Source: Croceicoccus sediminis (lineage in GTDB: Bacteria; Pseudomonadota; Alphaproteobacteria; Sphingomonadales; Sphingomonadaceae). From it: DNA of 64,000 nucleotides. The notes below the pieces were generated by a model. That model ran no database searches and had not been told where the DNA came from. It saw nothing but the letters and a program-made list of their open reading frames with translations. Every line of letters starts with the position of its first letter. The stretch's first letter is position 1. The position numbers and the translations under genes are program-made. The stretch is taken from positions 124,001 to 188,000 of the forward strand of contig NZ_SUNC01000005.1 in the NCBI RefSeq assembly GCF_007570835.1. The letters run 5' to 3'. Of the stretch, positions 30,119 to 39,601 are shown one piece after another.

Positions 30119-31281
30119 GGTGCCCTCACGGTGATGTCTGCCACGGTCGATCCGCTGGCATCGGGCGCGACTTGCGGGGGTGCGGTGACTTGCCAGCCAT
30201 CCCGTTGCAGCGCGATCAGCATCTGGTTCAGTGCCTGATCGGTGGGGGCAGCGGCGCGGATTGCCAACGTGCCGTCCGCGCGCCAGTTGAGGTTGCGCAA
30301 GTTGATCGAGGGATTGGGCTGCATCGCGGCGAATACCGCTGGTGCACTGTCGGCAAAGGCGACGCCGCCTACGCCGCGGCGCAGCAGTTCGGCGCGGATC
30401 TCCGCCTCTGCACCGGCAAGATCGCCAACACCGGGGAAGCGGGCGCGCGCGGCCTCGATCGCGGCGTCCTCTCGTGCATTGGCATCGAGGTTCAGCTTTA
30501 CCGTTTCGACCACAAAGATCAGGAACACCAGCAGGGCCAGGATCGCGGCCATGCGCGCCAGCTGCGCCCAGTCCGGCAGGCGGAAATAGGATACGCGCGG
30601 CAAGGCATAGGCCCCTTGCCGCAGGTCGAGTTCGGGATGGCGGAACGTCTCGACAAGGCGGGCTGCCAGCCGATCCTCATCCACCGCAACGCTATCCGCT
30701 CCGGGCGCGAGCGCGGGCAGAAGGTCCGCTTCCCCGGCAAATGCCGCGCTTGGCGTTCGGGCAAGCGCCTGTCCGCCCAGTTCGCCCGATGCGACAGTCC
30801 CCGCATCCGCCCTCGGCAGGGCAAGCGCGGCAGGCACCAGCGCATCGACATTGAGGCCAGCCGTCGCCAGTTCGCCCAGCCACGCGTCCATGTCCGACTT
30901 GGCCACGGCAGAACAGAGCACGGCGTCGCCATCGGCGGAGGCAGCGACCGCGATATGCGTGTCGGCCATCGGCGCGCGCAGGCCCGGCGGGTCCAGCCGC
31001 GTTGCAGACAAGGCCTGTGCGATCGGCATTTCGCCGCGCGGCGCGATGCGAACCGGCGCAAGGGCGGCAGGGGCCAGCGCGACGACGCGCATGCCTTCCA
31101 GATCGCCCCACGGCGCATCGTGGCCGGGCGCGAAGCGGTGGTCGCTGCCCAGCGTGCCGCCATCGACATGCCAGTAACGCCATTCGCCGCCCGGCACTTC
31201 GGGAAGCAGGACGAACAGGCCCTCCGGCCCGTCGCCGGTCACCCCGTCTTCGGGCAAGTCGTGTTTCAGTCGCAGCGCCAT
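30115..31281 (-). CDS. gspL: Type II secretion system protein L
   Basis: A 388-residue protein. An actin-like cytosolic domain (to about residue 230) binds the ATPase GspE; the DAWLGELATAGLNVDALVPAA stretch belongs to it. One membrane helix (MAAILALLVFLIFVVETVKL) is followed by a periplasmic domain. It starts only six bases after the stop of gspG. In canonical operons gspH, gspI, gspJ and gspK lie between these two genes; here there is no room for them. Confidence 0.9.
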   Translation of the reverse strand: MALRLKHDLPEDGVTGDGPEGLFVLLPEVPGGEWRYWHVDGGTLGSDHRFAPGHDAPWGDLEGMRVVALAPAALAPVRIAPRGEMPIAQALSATRLDPPGLRAPMADTHIAVAASADGDAVLCSAVAKSDMDAWLGELATAGLNVDALVPAALALPRADAGTVASGELGGQALARTPSAAFAGEADLLPALAPGADSVAVDEDRLAARLVETFRHPELDLRQGAYALPRVSYFRLPDWAQLARMAAILALLVFLIFVVETVKLNLDANAREDAAIEAARARFPGVGDLAGAEAEIRAELLRRGVGGVAFADSAPAVFAAMQPNPSINLRNLNWRADGTLAIRAAAPTDQALNQMLIALQRDGWQVTAPPQVAPDASGSTVADITVRAP

Positions 31282-31287
31282 GCGTGA

Positions 31288-31734
31288 TCAGCCGACGATG
31301 TCGGCATCATCCCCTTCGCCGCCGGGCTGGCCATCTGCGCCCAGCGAATAGATTTCGAATGCGCCGCCGTTCTGGCCAGGGCTGCGAAACTGGTACGGGC
31401 GACCCCACGGATCGGTCGGCAGCGACTTGATATAACCGCCGCTGCGATAATTCTGCGGCATGGCCAGCGTGGCGGGCGGATTGACCAGCGCCGACAGCCC
31501 CTCGCTCGCACCCGGATAGCTGGCGTTGTCGAGGCGGTACATTTCCATCGCCTGGCTGAGCGTCGCGATATCGGATTCGGCCTTCACCCGCATCGCCTTG
31601 TCCTGGCTGGGCAGGACGTTGATCGCCACCGCCGTCGCCAGCAGCGCGATGATGAACAGCACCACCATCAGTTCGACGAGGCTGAAACCGTTGCGGCGGG
31701 CCTTGCGGGCGGTCTTGCGGGTCTGGTTGGTCAT
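31288..31734 (-). CDS. gspG: Type II secretion major pseudopilin
   Basis: A 148-residue major pseudopilin. A short basic leader ends at G16 and is followed by FSLVELMVVLFIIALLATA, the type IV prepilin helix with the glutamate at mature position 5. The C-terminal part has SLPTDPWGRPYQFRSPGQ and YSLGADGQPGGEGDDADI, the calcium-binding end typical of GspG. I chose ATG 31734 because GGA lies at a suitable distance; an in-frame ATG three codons earlier lacks a ribosome site. A prepilin peptidase is needed to process it and is not in this window. Confidence 0.94.
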   Translation of the reverse strand: MTNQTRKTARKARRNGFSLVELMVVLFIIALLATAVAINVLPSQDKAMRVKAESDIATLSQAMEMYRLDNASYPGASEGLSALVNPPATLAMPQNYRSGGYIKSLPTDPWGRPYQFRSPGQNGGAFEIYSLGADGQPGGEGDDADIVG

Positions 31735-31756
31735 GGTTTCCATCCGGTTGGTGATT

Positions 31757-32986
31757 TCAAAGGCCGGTGAGGTCCTGCAACTGCAGGATCGGCAAGAGAA
31801 TGGCGAGGATGATGAGCGCGACGATCACGCCCATGACGATGATGATAAGCGGTTCGAGCAGCGCCATGGCAGCCGCCGTGAACTGCGCGAATTCGCGTTC
31901 GAGATAGTCGGCCGCGCGTTCCAGCATGTCGCCCAGCCGCCCCGCGCTTTCCCCGCTGGAAGCGAGATAGACGAGCAGCGGTGGGAACGTCCCCGCCTCG
32001 CGCAGCGCGGTGGACAGCGACGTACCGCCGCGCACTTTCTCGGTAATCTGTTCCAGCGCCTTGCGCTGAACCGCGTTCGACACCGTGCGTGAGGACAGTT
32101 TCAGCCCGTCGACCAGCGGCAGGCGCGCATCGATCATCGTCGCCAGCGTGCGGGCCAACGAAGCGGCATGAACGTCGCGGATCAGCCGCCCGATGAACGG
32201 CAGGCGCAGCAGAAAGGCATCGAACCTGTATTTGAACGTCGGCACCGTCAGCGCCCGCAAAAAGCCCAGCAGCGCCAACGCGATAACCACGCCCAGCACC
32301 CACCAGTATGCCGACATGAACTGCGAAATGCCGATCACCGCGCGGGTCAAAAACGGCAACTGGCGCGCGGCATTGTCGAACTGTTCGACGACGCGCGGCA
32401 CGACCGAGATCATGAGCAACGTGACGACCCCGATGGCCATCAGCGAAAGGATGATCGGATAGGCGAGCGCGGCCACGATCTTCGCCTTTGCCGCCGCCTG
32501 CTTTTCCAGCATGTCGGCAAGGCGTTCGGCGATCTGCGGCAGGCTGCCGCTCGATTCGCCCGCCGCGATCATCGCGCGGTAAATCGGCGGGAAGCTTTCC
32601 GGTTCACGGCGCAGCGCTTCTGCCAGCGGCAGGCCTTCGACCACGCCCTGGTGCACGTTCATCAGGATCGCGCGAGCCTTTGGCTTTTCGGTCTGGCGGC
32701 TGATCGTGCGCAGCGCTTCTTCCAGCGGGCTGACCATCATCAGTGACGAGAACTGCCGCGTGAACAACGCAAGCTGCTTGGCGCGCAGCTTCGGCTTGCG
32801 GCTGGGTAGCGAGATGGAACCGGGTTTGACTACCGCCGAGGCCTTGCCCGCCTCCTCGTCCAGCCGAAGCACATGCCAACGCCGCGTCGCCAATTGTTCG
32901 CGCGCGGCCGGAAGGCTGGCCGCATCGATCGCGCCGCGTCTTTCCTTGCCCTGCGGATCGACCGCCAGATAGGACCATCGCGGCAT
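31757..32986 (-). CDS. gspF: Type II secretion inner-membrane platform protein F
   Basis: A 409-residue platform protein with two repeated GspF domains (about residues 70-195 and 275-395) and three membrane helices: LAYPIILSLMAIGVVTLLMI, SAYWWVLGVVIALALLGFL and LLEPLIIIVMGVIVALIILA. The typical FTRQFSSLMMVSPLEEAL and AGESSGSLPQIAERLADMLE are present. It couples ATP hydrolysis by GspE to pseudopilin assembly. Its ATG overlaps the gspE stop as TGATG. Confidence 0.95.
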   Translation of the reverse strand: MPRWSYLAVDPQGKERRGAIDAASLPAAREQLATRRWHVLRLDEEAGKASAVVKPGSISLPSRKPKLRAKQLALFTRQFSSLMMVSPLEEALRTISRQTEKPKARAILMNVHQGVVEGLPLAEALRREPESFPPIYRAMIAAGESSGSLPQIAERLADMLEKQAAAKAKIVAALAYPIILSLMAIGVVTLLMISVVPRVVEQFDNAARQLPFLTRAVIGISQFMSAYWWVLGVVIALALLGFLRALTVPTFKYRFDAFLLRLPFIGRLIRDVHAASLARTLATMIDARLPLVDGLKLSSRTVSNAVQRKALEQITEKVRGGTSLSTALREAGTFPPLLVYLASSGESAGRLGDMLERAADYLEREFAQFTAAAMALLEPLIIIVMGVIVALIILAILLPILQLQDLTGL

Positions 32987-34572
32987 CAGGCGGCCCCGTC
33001 CTCACGCCGCGAAAGCCGCGCCGCTTCCTCGGGCGAAGTCTCGCCAGCCTGCACCAGTTTCTTGGCCGCGCGCGTCAGGCGCATACCGCGCCGGTTGCCT
33101 TGCGCATCCTTGCCAAAGGCGTGGTCGGCAATGTCCTCTTCCGAGGCATTGGCGTTGATGAGGCGGCGGATCGTATCGTCGATGCGGATCGCCTCGAACA
33201 GGCCGATGCGGCCCGAATATCCCGACTGGTTGCAATGATCGCAACCGACCGGGTGCCAGACCGTGCGCCCCGGTTTGATATCCAGCATCGCGGCCAGCGC
33301 CGGATCGATCACGCCCTCTCGCCGACAATGCTTGCACAGGCGGCGAACCAGCCGCTGGGCGATCACGGCGCGCAGCGTGCTGGCCAGCAGGAAGGGTTCG
33401 ACCCCCATGTCGCGCATGCGGGTAATCGCGCCGACCGAATCGTTGGTGTGGACGGTCGAAAGCACGAGGTGCCCGGTAAGCGAGGCCTGCACCGCGATGT
33501 CGGCGGTTTCCTTGTCGCGGATTTCGCCGACCATGACGACGTCGGGGTCCTGTCGCAGGATGGCGCGCAAACCGGCCGCGAAGGTCAGGCCGACCTTGGC
33601 ATTGACCTGCGTTTGCCCCACCCCGTCCACAGCGTATTCCACAGGGTCTTCCACAGTCAGGATATTCCGCTGACCATCGTTGAGGCCCCGCAGCCCCGCA
33701 TAGAGCGTGGTGGTCTTGCCCGAACCGGTCGGCCCGGTGACCAGCACGATCCCGTTGGGTTCGTTGAGCGCCCGCGTCAGCACGCCTTCGGTATGCTGGT
33801 CGAGACCGAGCTCGGACAGCTCTATCCCGGCGTTTTCCTTGTCGAGCAGACGCATGACGACGCGCTCGCCCGCGCGGTTCGGCAGGGTGGAGACACGCAC
33901 GTCGACCAGCTTTCTGCCCAGCGACAGCCCGATGCGACCGTCCTGCGGCACGCGGCGTTCGGCAATGTCGAGCCGGGCCATGACCTTGATGCGGCTGACC
34001 AGCACTGGCGCGACGTGCGGCGGCATGCGCAGCTTTTCCTTCAGCACGCCGTCTTCGCGGAAACGCACGACGAGCGCCTGTTCATAAGGCTCGATATGAA
34101 TGTCCGACGCGCCTTCGCGCAGGCCTTGCGCGATCAGCCCGTTGATCAGGCGGATCGCAGGCGCATCGTCGGCGCTGTCCAGCAGGTCCTCGGCGCTGGG
34201 CAGGCCATAGGCCAGCGCATCGTCCGGCCCGTCGAAGCCAAGCGTATCGGCCTCCAGCGCGCCGGTATCGCCATAGACTTCGCTCAGCAGCTTCTCGAAT
34301 TCGGTCGCGGTCGCGCTGCGCACCGAAAGAGGGCGCGCAAAGCGGCGGCGAAGTTCGAGCAAGACCATAGCGTCCGCTCCTTCGCGCAGGACCAGCGGGA
34401 CCGCGCCGTTCACGTCTTCGTCCGCCACGATCACGCCCCAGTCGCGCGCCTCGGCATAAGTCAGCAGCGGCGTACCGCGGCCGCCTTCGGGCACGACAAC
34501 AGCCGCCGCGCCCGCAAGCGCGACATCGTCGCCCAGCGGCACGTCACTGTCGAGAGGCGTCGGTTCGGCCAT
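32986..34572 (-). CDS. gspE: Type II secretion ATPase E
   Basis: A 528-residue cytosolic hexameric ATPase that powers pseudopilus growth. It has an N-terminal GspL-binding part, then GASDIHIEPYE, Walker A TGPTGSGKTTT (K286), the VEDPVEY Asp box, DPDVVMVGEIRDKETADIA as Walker B, and the GspE-type four-cysteine metal knuckle CKHC...CDHC near residues 415-455. ATG 34572 (MAEPTPLD) was chosen; 50 in-frame upstream codons overlap gspD and lack similarity. It follows gspD by four bases. Confidence 0.95.
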   Translation of the reverse strand: MAEPTPLDSDVPLGDDVALAGAAAVVVPEGGRGTPLLTYAEARDWGVIVADEDVNGAVPLVLREGADAMVLLELRRRFARPLSVRSATATEFEKLLSEVYGDTGALEADTLGFDGPDDALAYGLPSAEDLLDSADDAPAIRLINGLIAQGLREGASDIHIEPYEQALVVRFREDGVLKEKLRMPPHVAPVLVSRIKVMARLDIAERRVPQDGRIGLSLGRKLVDVRVSTLPNRAGERVVMRLLDKENAGIELSELGLDQHTEGVLTRALNEPNGIVLVTGPTGSGKTTTLYAGLRGLNDGQRNILTVEDPVEYAVDGVGQTQVNAKVGLTFAAGLRAILRQDPDVVMVGEIRDKETADIAVQASLTGHLVLSTVHTNDSVGAITRMRDMGVEPFLLASTLRAVIAQRLVRRLCKHCRREGVIDPALAAMLDIKPGRTVWHPVGCDHCNQSGYSGRIGLFEAIRIDDTIRRLINANASEEDIADHAFGKDAQGNRRGMRLTRAAKKLVQAGETSPEEAARLSRREDGAA

Positions 34573-34576
34573 CGGC

Positions 34577-36745
34577 TTACTGCGCGGCCCCAGCTTCGTC
34601 GGCGGGCGTGATAATGATGTCATCGGGGCTGTTGGGCATCTGGGGCGGGGCCGCACCGAGATAGTCGATGACGAGTTCGTCAATAGACGGTTCGCGATCG
34701 GGCGAGAACGCCTGCTGGGCATCGCGGATCACGCCATAGCGGCGCGCGGTGACTTCCTGCCGGTCACGCGCGCTGCGCAGGATCGTGGGGCGGATGAACA
34801 CCATCAGGTTGGTCTTCGCATGGCTCTTGCCGCGCGACTTGAACAGTTCGCCGATGATCGGAATGTCGCCCAGCAGAGGGATCTTCTGGATCGTGCGCCG
34901 CTCATTATCATCGAGCAGCCCCCCCAGCACCAGGATCTCGCGGTCGCCGACCGTCACGGTCGTCTTGATCTCGCGCTTGTTGATGATCAGTTCGTTGAAG
35001 TCGTTCGACACCGGCCCCGCGATGGAACTCACTTCCTGTCGCAGGTCGAGGCGGACCTGATCGCTGGCATTGATCTGCGGCGTCACGTCCAGTTCGATGC
35101 CGACGTTCTGCCGCTGAATCGTGCGGAAGGCATTGTCGAAATTGCCCGAAAGCGCCTCTCCCGTTGAAACCGGGATCTCCTGACCGAACAGGATCGACGC
35201 GGGAACGTTGTCGTTCGTCGTGATGTGCGGCGTCGACAGTATATTCGAATTGGAATCCGACTGGATCGCGTTGATCAGCGCGCCGAGATAACGGTTATTG
35301 CCGATCGAGGTATATCCGCCCAGATAACCGCCACTTGCGCCAAGGGCCGCCTGCGCCGCGTTTTCGCGCAGCAGGTCCCCGGTGCCAGAACTGGACGTCG
35401 TGACGACGACACCGTCGCTGACCGTGGTGGTGTCGGCATCGACCGCGTCGGCGATCAAACCGCCCGCGATATCGATGATGTTGGGCGCGACGTTTGAAAA
35501 ATTGGTGACGGCAAAGGGCATGTCCTTGCCCCCGATCAGGAACTGGACGCCCAGTTCCTTGGCCACGGTTTCCGAAACCTCGACGATGATCGCCTCGACC
35601 AGGACCTGGTCCTGCCGGATGTCGAGCTGGCGGATCAGTTCGGCAAGCCGGCGCTGAATGTCCACGGGTGCGGAAATGACGATGGCGTTGGCACCCGGAT
35701 AGCGCGTGATGATCGCCGTGCCGCGGCCGCCCGCCAGTTCAATCGCACCGCCGCCGATGGAGCCGGTCCCGCCGCCGCCGCCCGTCATCTGCCGATTGGC
35801 AAGGCCCGAACCGATGCTGGCATCGTCGCCCCCGCCGGTCGTTGCGGTGACCGTGCTGCCCGCGGCGGGCATGAACGAACTGCCCGATCCGCCGACCAAC
35901 ATTTCGAGCATCGGGACCATCGTCGCCGCATCGGCATAATCGAGCCAGATGACCTTGACTTCCGAACCGCTGGCCGCACGCTCGTCCAGATCGCGGGCCA
36001 TCGCGGCCAGCTTGTTCAACGTGTCGCGTTCGCCGCGCAGAAGCAGTGAGTTCGAGCTGTCGACCGCGACGACGCTGGCCAGCGCCCCGCCCTGCGCGCC
36101 CTGCGGGACAAGCTGGGTCAGAGCGGCGGCGATTTCGCGCGCGCCGGCGTGGTTGAGGCCGATCATCTCGGTGCTCGAATTGTCGCGGTCGATCTGTTGT
36201 ACCAGCGCGCGAATACGGCGCAGATTGTCGGCATAGTCGACGACGACCAGCGAATTGGCGGACTGGTTCGCGGTGATCGAACCTTCCTGGCTGACCAGCG
36301 GGCGCAGCGTTTCGACCGCCTGCGAAGCCTCGACCGAGCCGAGCCGGATTACCTCGGTGACGAGCGCGTTCGCTGGCGCGCCCGCGGTGCCCAGGCGCGA
36401 GGGCTGCGACGCGGCATTGGCGGCGGGCTGGATGCGGAACGCACCGTTGCCAATAGGGATGGCGACAAGCCCGTTGGCGCGCAGGGTGGCGAGGAACACC
36501 TCGAAGTACTCGCTGCGCGAAAGCGGGCGTTCGGTGACGACAGAGATTTTCCCGTTCACGCGCCCGTCGACGATGAAAGTGCGGCCCGTGACTTGCGCCG
36601 CATCGGCGACGAAAGCGCGGATGTCGGCATCGCGCACGTTCAGCGCATATTGCGCGAAGGCGGCCTGCGGCGCGGACAGCGAAAGCAGCGAAAGCAGCGA
36701 GGCTGCCATCAGGCCGACGGAAAACTTACGCACGAAAGACTTCAT
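34577..36745 (-). CDS. gspD: Type II secretion outer-membrane secretin
   Basis: A 722-residue secretin. A signal peptide ends AAFA near residue 31. The N0-N3 domains follow (YALNVRDADIRAFVADAAQVTGR, SANSLVVVDYADNLRRIRALV). A Gly/Ser-rich loop lies in N3 near residues 290-345, and the secretin core has VEAIIVEVSE, LGALINAIQSDSNSNILSTP and VGDREILVLGGLLDD. Fifteen copies should form the outer-membrane gate. No pilotin gene was seen nearby. It overlaps the gspC end by four bases. Confidence 0.95.
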   Translation of the reverse strand: MKSFVRKFSVGLMAASLLSLLSLSAPQAAFAQYALNVRDADIRAFVADAAQVTGRTFIVDGRVNGKISVVTERPLSRSEYFEVFLATLRANGLVAIPIGNGAFRIQPAANAASQPSRLGTAGAPANALVTEVIRLGSVEASQAVETLRPLVSQEGSITANQSANSLVVVDYADNLRRIRALVQQIDRDNSSTEMIGLNHAGAREIAAALTQLVPQGAQGGALASVVAVDSSNSLLLRGERDTLNKLAAMARDLDERAASGSEVKVIWLDYADAATMVPMLEMLVGGSGSSFMPAAGSTVTATTGGGDDASIGSGLANRQMTGGGGGTGSIGGGAIELAGGRGTAIITRYPGANAIVISAPVDIQRRLAELIRQLDIRQDQVLVEAIIVEVSETVAKELGVQFLIGGKDMPFAVTNFSNVAPNIIDIAGGLIADAVDADTTTVSDGVVVTTSSSGTGDLLRENAAQAALGASGGYLGGYTSIGNNRYLGALINAIQSDSNSNILSTPHITTNDNVPASILFGQEIPVSTGEALSGNFDNAFRTIQRQNVGIELDVTPQINASDQVRLDLRQEVSSIAGPVSNDFNELIINKREIKTTVTVGDREILVLGGLLDDNERRTIQKIPLLGDIPIIGELFKSRGKSHAKTNLMVFIRPTILRSARDRQEVTARRYGVIRDAQQAFSPDREPSIDELVIDYLGAAPPQMPNSPDDIIITPADEAGAAQ

Positions 36746-37599
36746 TTAGACACCGTGATCTTGACCGGAACGTCGCGTCCGCCGCGCCGAACGGTCATGG
36801 AAACATTCGAACCGGGCCGCAGCTGCCCGGCAAAACCGGCAAGGTCTTGCTGGCCCGTAACGGCCTGGCCATTGACCGAGACCAGCACGTCGCCGGGACG
36901 TAGGCCCGCACCTGCAAAGACCGAACCGTCACCACCGGGGTTGAGCGTGACCCCGCCGCCTTCAGCGTTCCCGCCAAAGGAAATCCCGGACCGCAAATCA
37001 CTCGCCCCGATTTGCCCTGCCCCTCTTGCCGGTGCGGCAGGCGGTGGCGGGGCGACATGCGGCGGCGCGACCGAATTGCCGAGCGTGGCAGGCGCGATCG
37101 TCGGCACCGGTTTCGACTGGTCGAGATAGAGCAGTTCCGACGCACCGCCCCGGCCCAGCGTCACGTGATCGAACGCCACGGCCGCAAGCGTCACGCCGGG
37201 CATGACCTCCTCACCGATGCGGAACACCTGCTGCTCTCCGTCTGAACCGGCGATGATCGCGGTTCCGCCGCCCGAGTAGGGATTGACCCTGATACCATAG
37301 AGCGTGAGCGGAAGATCGGTGACGGTCGCGACTTGGGCCGGGCCGGCCACGACCGCGACATCGCGGTTGAAGGGATCGAAGCCCGTCATCAGCGCGGATC
37401 GGGCCCCATCGTCCATCAGCCGCACGCGTGCAGGCTTCCAGTCGCCCAGCGGACTGACCGGGGCAAGCACCATCCACGCCAGCTGCGCGCCAGCGACAAC
37501 GATCCCGATGGCCAACAGCCACCAGAGCACGTCGTGCAGTCCCGGCAGAGTGAACCTTCGGCCACCGCCATCGCCGCGAACGAATCGCAAGTTCTTCAT
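36742..37599 (-). CDS. gspC: Type II secretion protein C with PDZ domain
   Basis: A 285-residue inner-membrane protein. One membrane helix (VLWWLLAIGIVVAGAQLAWM) is followed by the homology region (LTLYGIRVNPYSGGGTAIIA) that contacts the secretin, a Pro-rich linker (PPHVAPPPPAAPARG), and a C-terminal PDZ domain (GLRPGDVLVSVNGQAV, with VPVKITVSK at the end). It links the inner-membrane platform to GspD and helps select cargo. It is the first gene of the operon and diverges from a glycosyltransferase gene across 199 bases. Confidence 0.9.
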   Translation of the reverse strand: MKNLRFVRGDGGGRRFTLPGLHDVLWWLLAIGIVVAGAQLAWMVLAPVSPLGDWKPARVRLMDDGARSALMTGFDPFNRDVAVVAGPAQVATVTDLPLTLYGIRVNPYSGGGTAIIAGSDGEQQVFRIGEEVMPGVTLAAVAFDHVTLGRGGASELLYLDQSKPVPTIAPATLGNSVAPPHVAPPPPAAPARGAGQIGASDLRSGISFGGNAEGGGVTLNPGGDGSVFAGAGLRPGDVLVSVNGQAVTGQQDLAGFAGQLRPGSNVSMTVRRGGRDVPVKITVSK

Positions 37600-37705
37600 T
37601 CCACCCGTCTATATCCGCACAGGGGTTTATGACCCACCAAATCCCGGTTCAACCACCGCGCGATTCCCGCCCGACTATGGAGCGCGTTGCACCCCATGTC
37701 TCAAA

Positions 37706-37729
37706 GATTTGACACATTTATGTCAAATC
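37706..37729. promoter_or_regulatory. 24-bp perfect palindrome between gspC and glycosyltransferase gene
   Basis: GATTTGACA (37706-37714) and TGTCAAATC (37721-37729) are perfect inverted repeats around CATTTA. The site is 70 bases before the glycosyltransferase ATG and 107 before the gspC ATG. Its A/T-rich arms stand out from the G+C-rich surroundings. Read on the minus strand it also contains TGACA and TGTCA spaced 11 bases, loosely like a PhoB box. The binding factor is unknown. Confidence 0.55.
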
Positions 37730-37798
37730 ACTTCGATCGCCGCTTATTCTGGCGGACCCTCTCGCCAAACCGTGCCGTGAAAGCTAAGGCGCTTCGCC

Positions 37799-39001
37799 AT
37801 GTCGCAATATGCCGCCTCGACCACGGATAACGCCAGCGATGCCCCCCTTGCGGGTCTGCGCGTCGCGCTGTTCAGCGGAAACTACAACTACGTTCGCGAC
37901 GGAGCGAATCAGGCGCTGAACCGGCTGGTCGGCTATCTCTTGCGGCAAGGCGCGCAAGTTCGCACCTATTCGCCGGTCGTGGAAAATCCCGCATTCCCGG
38001 CGACCGGACCGCTGATCGGCGTGCCCTCTTTTGCGATTCCGGGCCGAGCGGAATACCGCTTTCCATTGGCCCTTTCGCCTTCGGTTCGTGAGAACCTGGC
38101 CGAATTCGACCCCAACATCGTCCATGTCGCCAGCCCCGACGTCGTCGGCCACCGCGCCGTATCATGGGCGCGCGACCGCGATGTTGCCGTGCTCGCCTCG
38201 GTCCACACGCGGTTCGAAACCTATCCGCGCTATTACAACATGGCGTTCCTCGAACCCCTGGTCGTGAAGATGCTGCGCCGGTTCTATCAACGCTGCGACG
38301 CGCTGGTCGCGCCGTCGGAATCGATGGTCCGCGTGCTTAAAGAGCAGGACATGAACGACGATGTCTCGCTGTGGACGCGCGGGGTCGACCGGGACGTGTT
38401 CCACCCCGGCGCGCGCGACATGGCGTGGCGCCGGTCGCTGGGTATCGCGAACGACGAAAAGGTCGTCGGCTTTCTGGGCCGGCTGGTCATGGAAAAGGGC
38501 CTCGACGTCTATGCCGCGACGATCGCGAAGCTGCGCGAACGCGGCGTCGCGCACCGCGTCATGGTCATCGGCGAAGGGCCCGCACACAGCTGGTTCGAGG
38601 AGAACCTTCCAGCAAGGGACGACAAGGGTGCGGTGTTTGTCGGGCATCAGAGCGGGGCCGACCTCGGCCGCGCGGTCGCCAGCATGGACATGCTGTTCAA
38701 CCCTTCCATCACCGAGACATTCGGCAACGTCACGCTGGAGGCGATGGCCTGCCAGCTACCGGTCGTCGCAGCCGCCGCCACGGGTAGCGAGAGCCTTGTC
38801 GCCGATGGTGTTTCGGGGCGGCTGGTTACACCGGGCGACACCACTGCATTTGCCGAGGCGCTGGAAGGTTACCTGACCGATCCGGCCCTTGCCTGCGCGC
38901 ATGGGAAGGCCGGCGAAATGCGCGCCCGCGACTTTGCTTGGGACACGATCAACCAGGCCGTCGCCGACACTTATTGGCGGCTGCTGGAAAAGCGCGGTTA
39001 A
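37799..39001 (+). CDS. Glycosyltransferase, GT-B fold, SqdX/MgtA-like group
   Basis: A 400-residue GT4-type glycosyltransferase. The N-terminal half has VALFSGNYNYVRDGANQALN and HTRFETYPRYYN. The donor half has GFLGRLVMEKGLDVYA and FNPSITETFGNVTLEAMACQ, the EX7E region with conserved glutamates. The closest pattern is with glycosyltransferases that put sugars on membrane lipids (sulfoquinovosyl, glucosyl, uronosyl). In sphingomonads a glycolipid target such as diacylglycerol or ceramide is plausible but unproven. A palindromic operator lies upstream. The gene stands alone. Confidence 0.85.
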   Translation: MSQYAASTTDNASDAPLAGLRVALFSGNYNYVRDGANQALNRLVGYLLRQGAQVRTYSPVVENPAFPATGPLIGVPSFAIPGRAEYRFPLALSPSVRENLAEFDPNIVHVASPDVVGHRAVSWARDRDVAVLASVHTRFETYPRYYNMAFLEPLVVKMLRRFYQRCDALVAPSESMVRVLKEQDMNDDVSLWTRGVDRDVFHPGARDMAWRRSLGIANDEKVVGFLGRLVMEKGLDVYAATIAKLRERGVAHRVMVIGEGPAHSWFEENLPARDDKGAVFVGHQSGADLGRAVASMDMLFNPSITETFGNVTLEAMACQLPVVAAAATGSESLVADGVSGRLVTPGDTTAFAEALEGYLTDPALACAHGKAGEMRARDFAWDTINQAVADTYWRLLEKRG

Positions 39002-39456
39002 GCCAGAACCCGCTTCGCGTACATCTTTCGCGAATACCAGATCAGCGCGAACAGCACGGCGAAGATCACGACCGTGAAGATGAGGGGCACCAGCATGCTG
39101 GTCTGCCCCGGCATGGGGCTGGCGATGGTCCAGGCCGTGGTGAACACCAGCCCGATGAGCGAGATCAGAAATGCGTGAAGCGCGAACCGGCTGCGTAGCA
39201 GCAGCAGTATCGACCCTGCCACCGATCCCCACACGCCCAGCGCCCAAGCCGCGTCCATCCACCCCGGAAAGCCGTTGTAATAGGCCATAAGCTGATCGAC
39301 GGTAAGGCCGGTGCCCTGCGTCATCCCCTCGATATAGGAACGGTTGCCAAGCTGCGTCTGGACATAGTCGTTCGCGCCGAAGGCGTTCCACAAAAGGCTC
39401 AGGAATGCGACGATCCAGAAACTGGTCGGCGCCCTTATGCGATCGGATGCGGTCAT
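38998..39456 (-). CDS. Predicted integral membrane protein
   Basis: A 152-residue protein with four hydrophobic segments: TSFWIVAFLSLLWNAFGAND, AAWALGVWGSVAGSILLLL, FALHAFLISLIGLVFTTAWT and MLVPLIFTVVIFAVLFALIWY. It is a type often seen in sphingomonads without a known role. The start is ATG 39456 behind GGAGGGG. The stop codon overlaps that of the convergent glycosyltransferase. A much longer in-frame extension upstream runs over rarA and is not real. Confidence 0.78.
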   Translation of the reverse strand: MTASDRIRAPTSFWIVAFLSLLWNAFGANDYVQTQLGNRSYIEGMTQGTGLTVDQLMAYYNGFPGWMDAAWALGVWGSVAGSILLLLRSRFALHAFLISLIGLVFTTAWTIASPMPGQTSMLVPLIFTVVIFAVLFALIWYSRKMYAKRVLA

Positions 39457-39601
39457 TGTCCGTTTCCCCTCCTCGATCCCTCTGTAGGCGAAGCTAACTT
39501 GAAGAATGCCGGGAAGCAAACCGGGCCGGACCGCTTTACCCACACGCCCGGCACCGTCCCCACTCGCAATCTGGCGACGGTCGACTAGATTGGCAGGGCC
39601 G

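Noticed and set aside
37690-37740. Firm Pho-box assignment for the palindrome before the glycosyltransferase
   Set aside because: Only the TGACA/TGTCA halves fit, with inverted rather than direct symmetry; kept as an open question.
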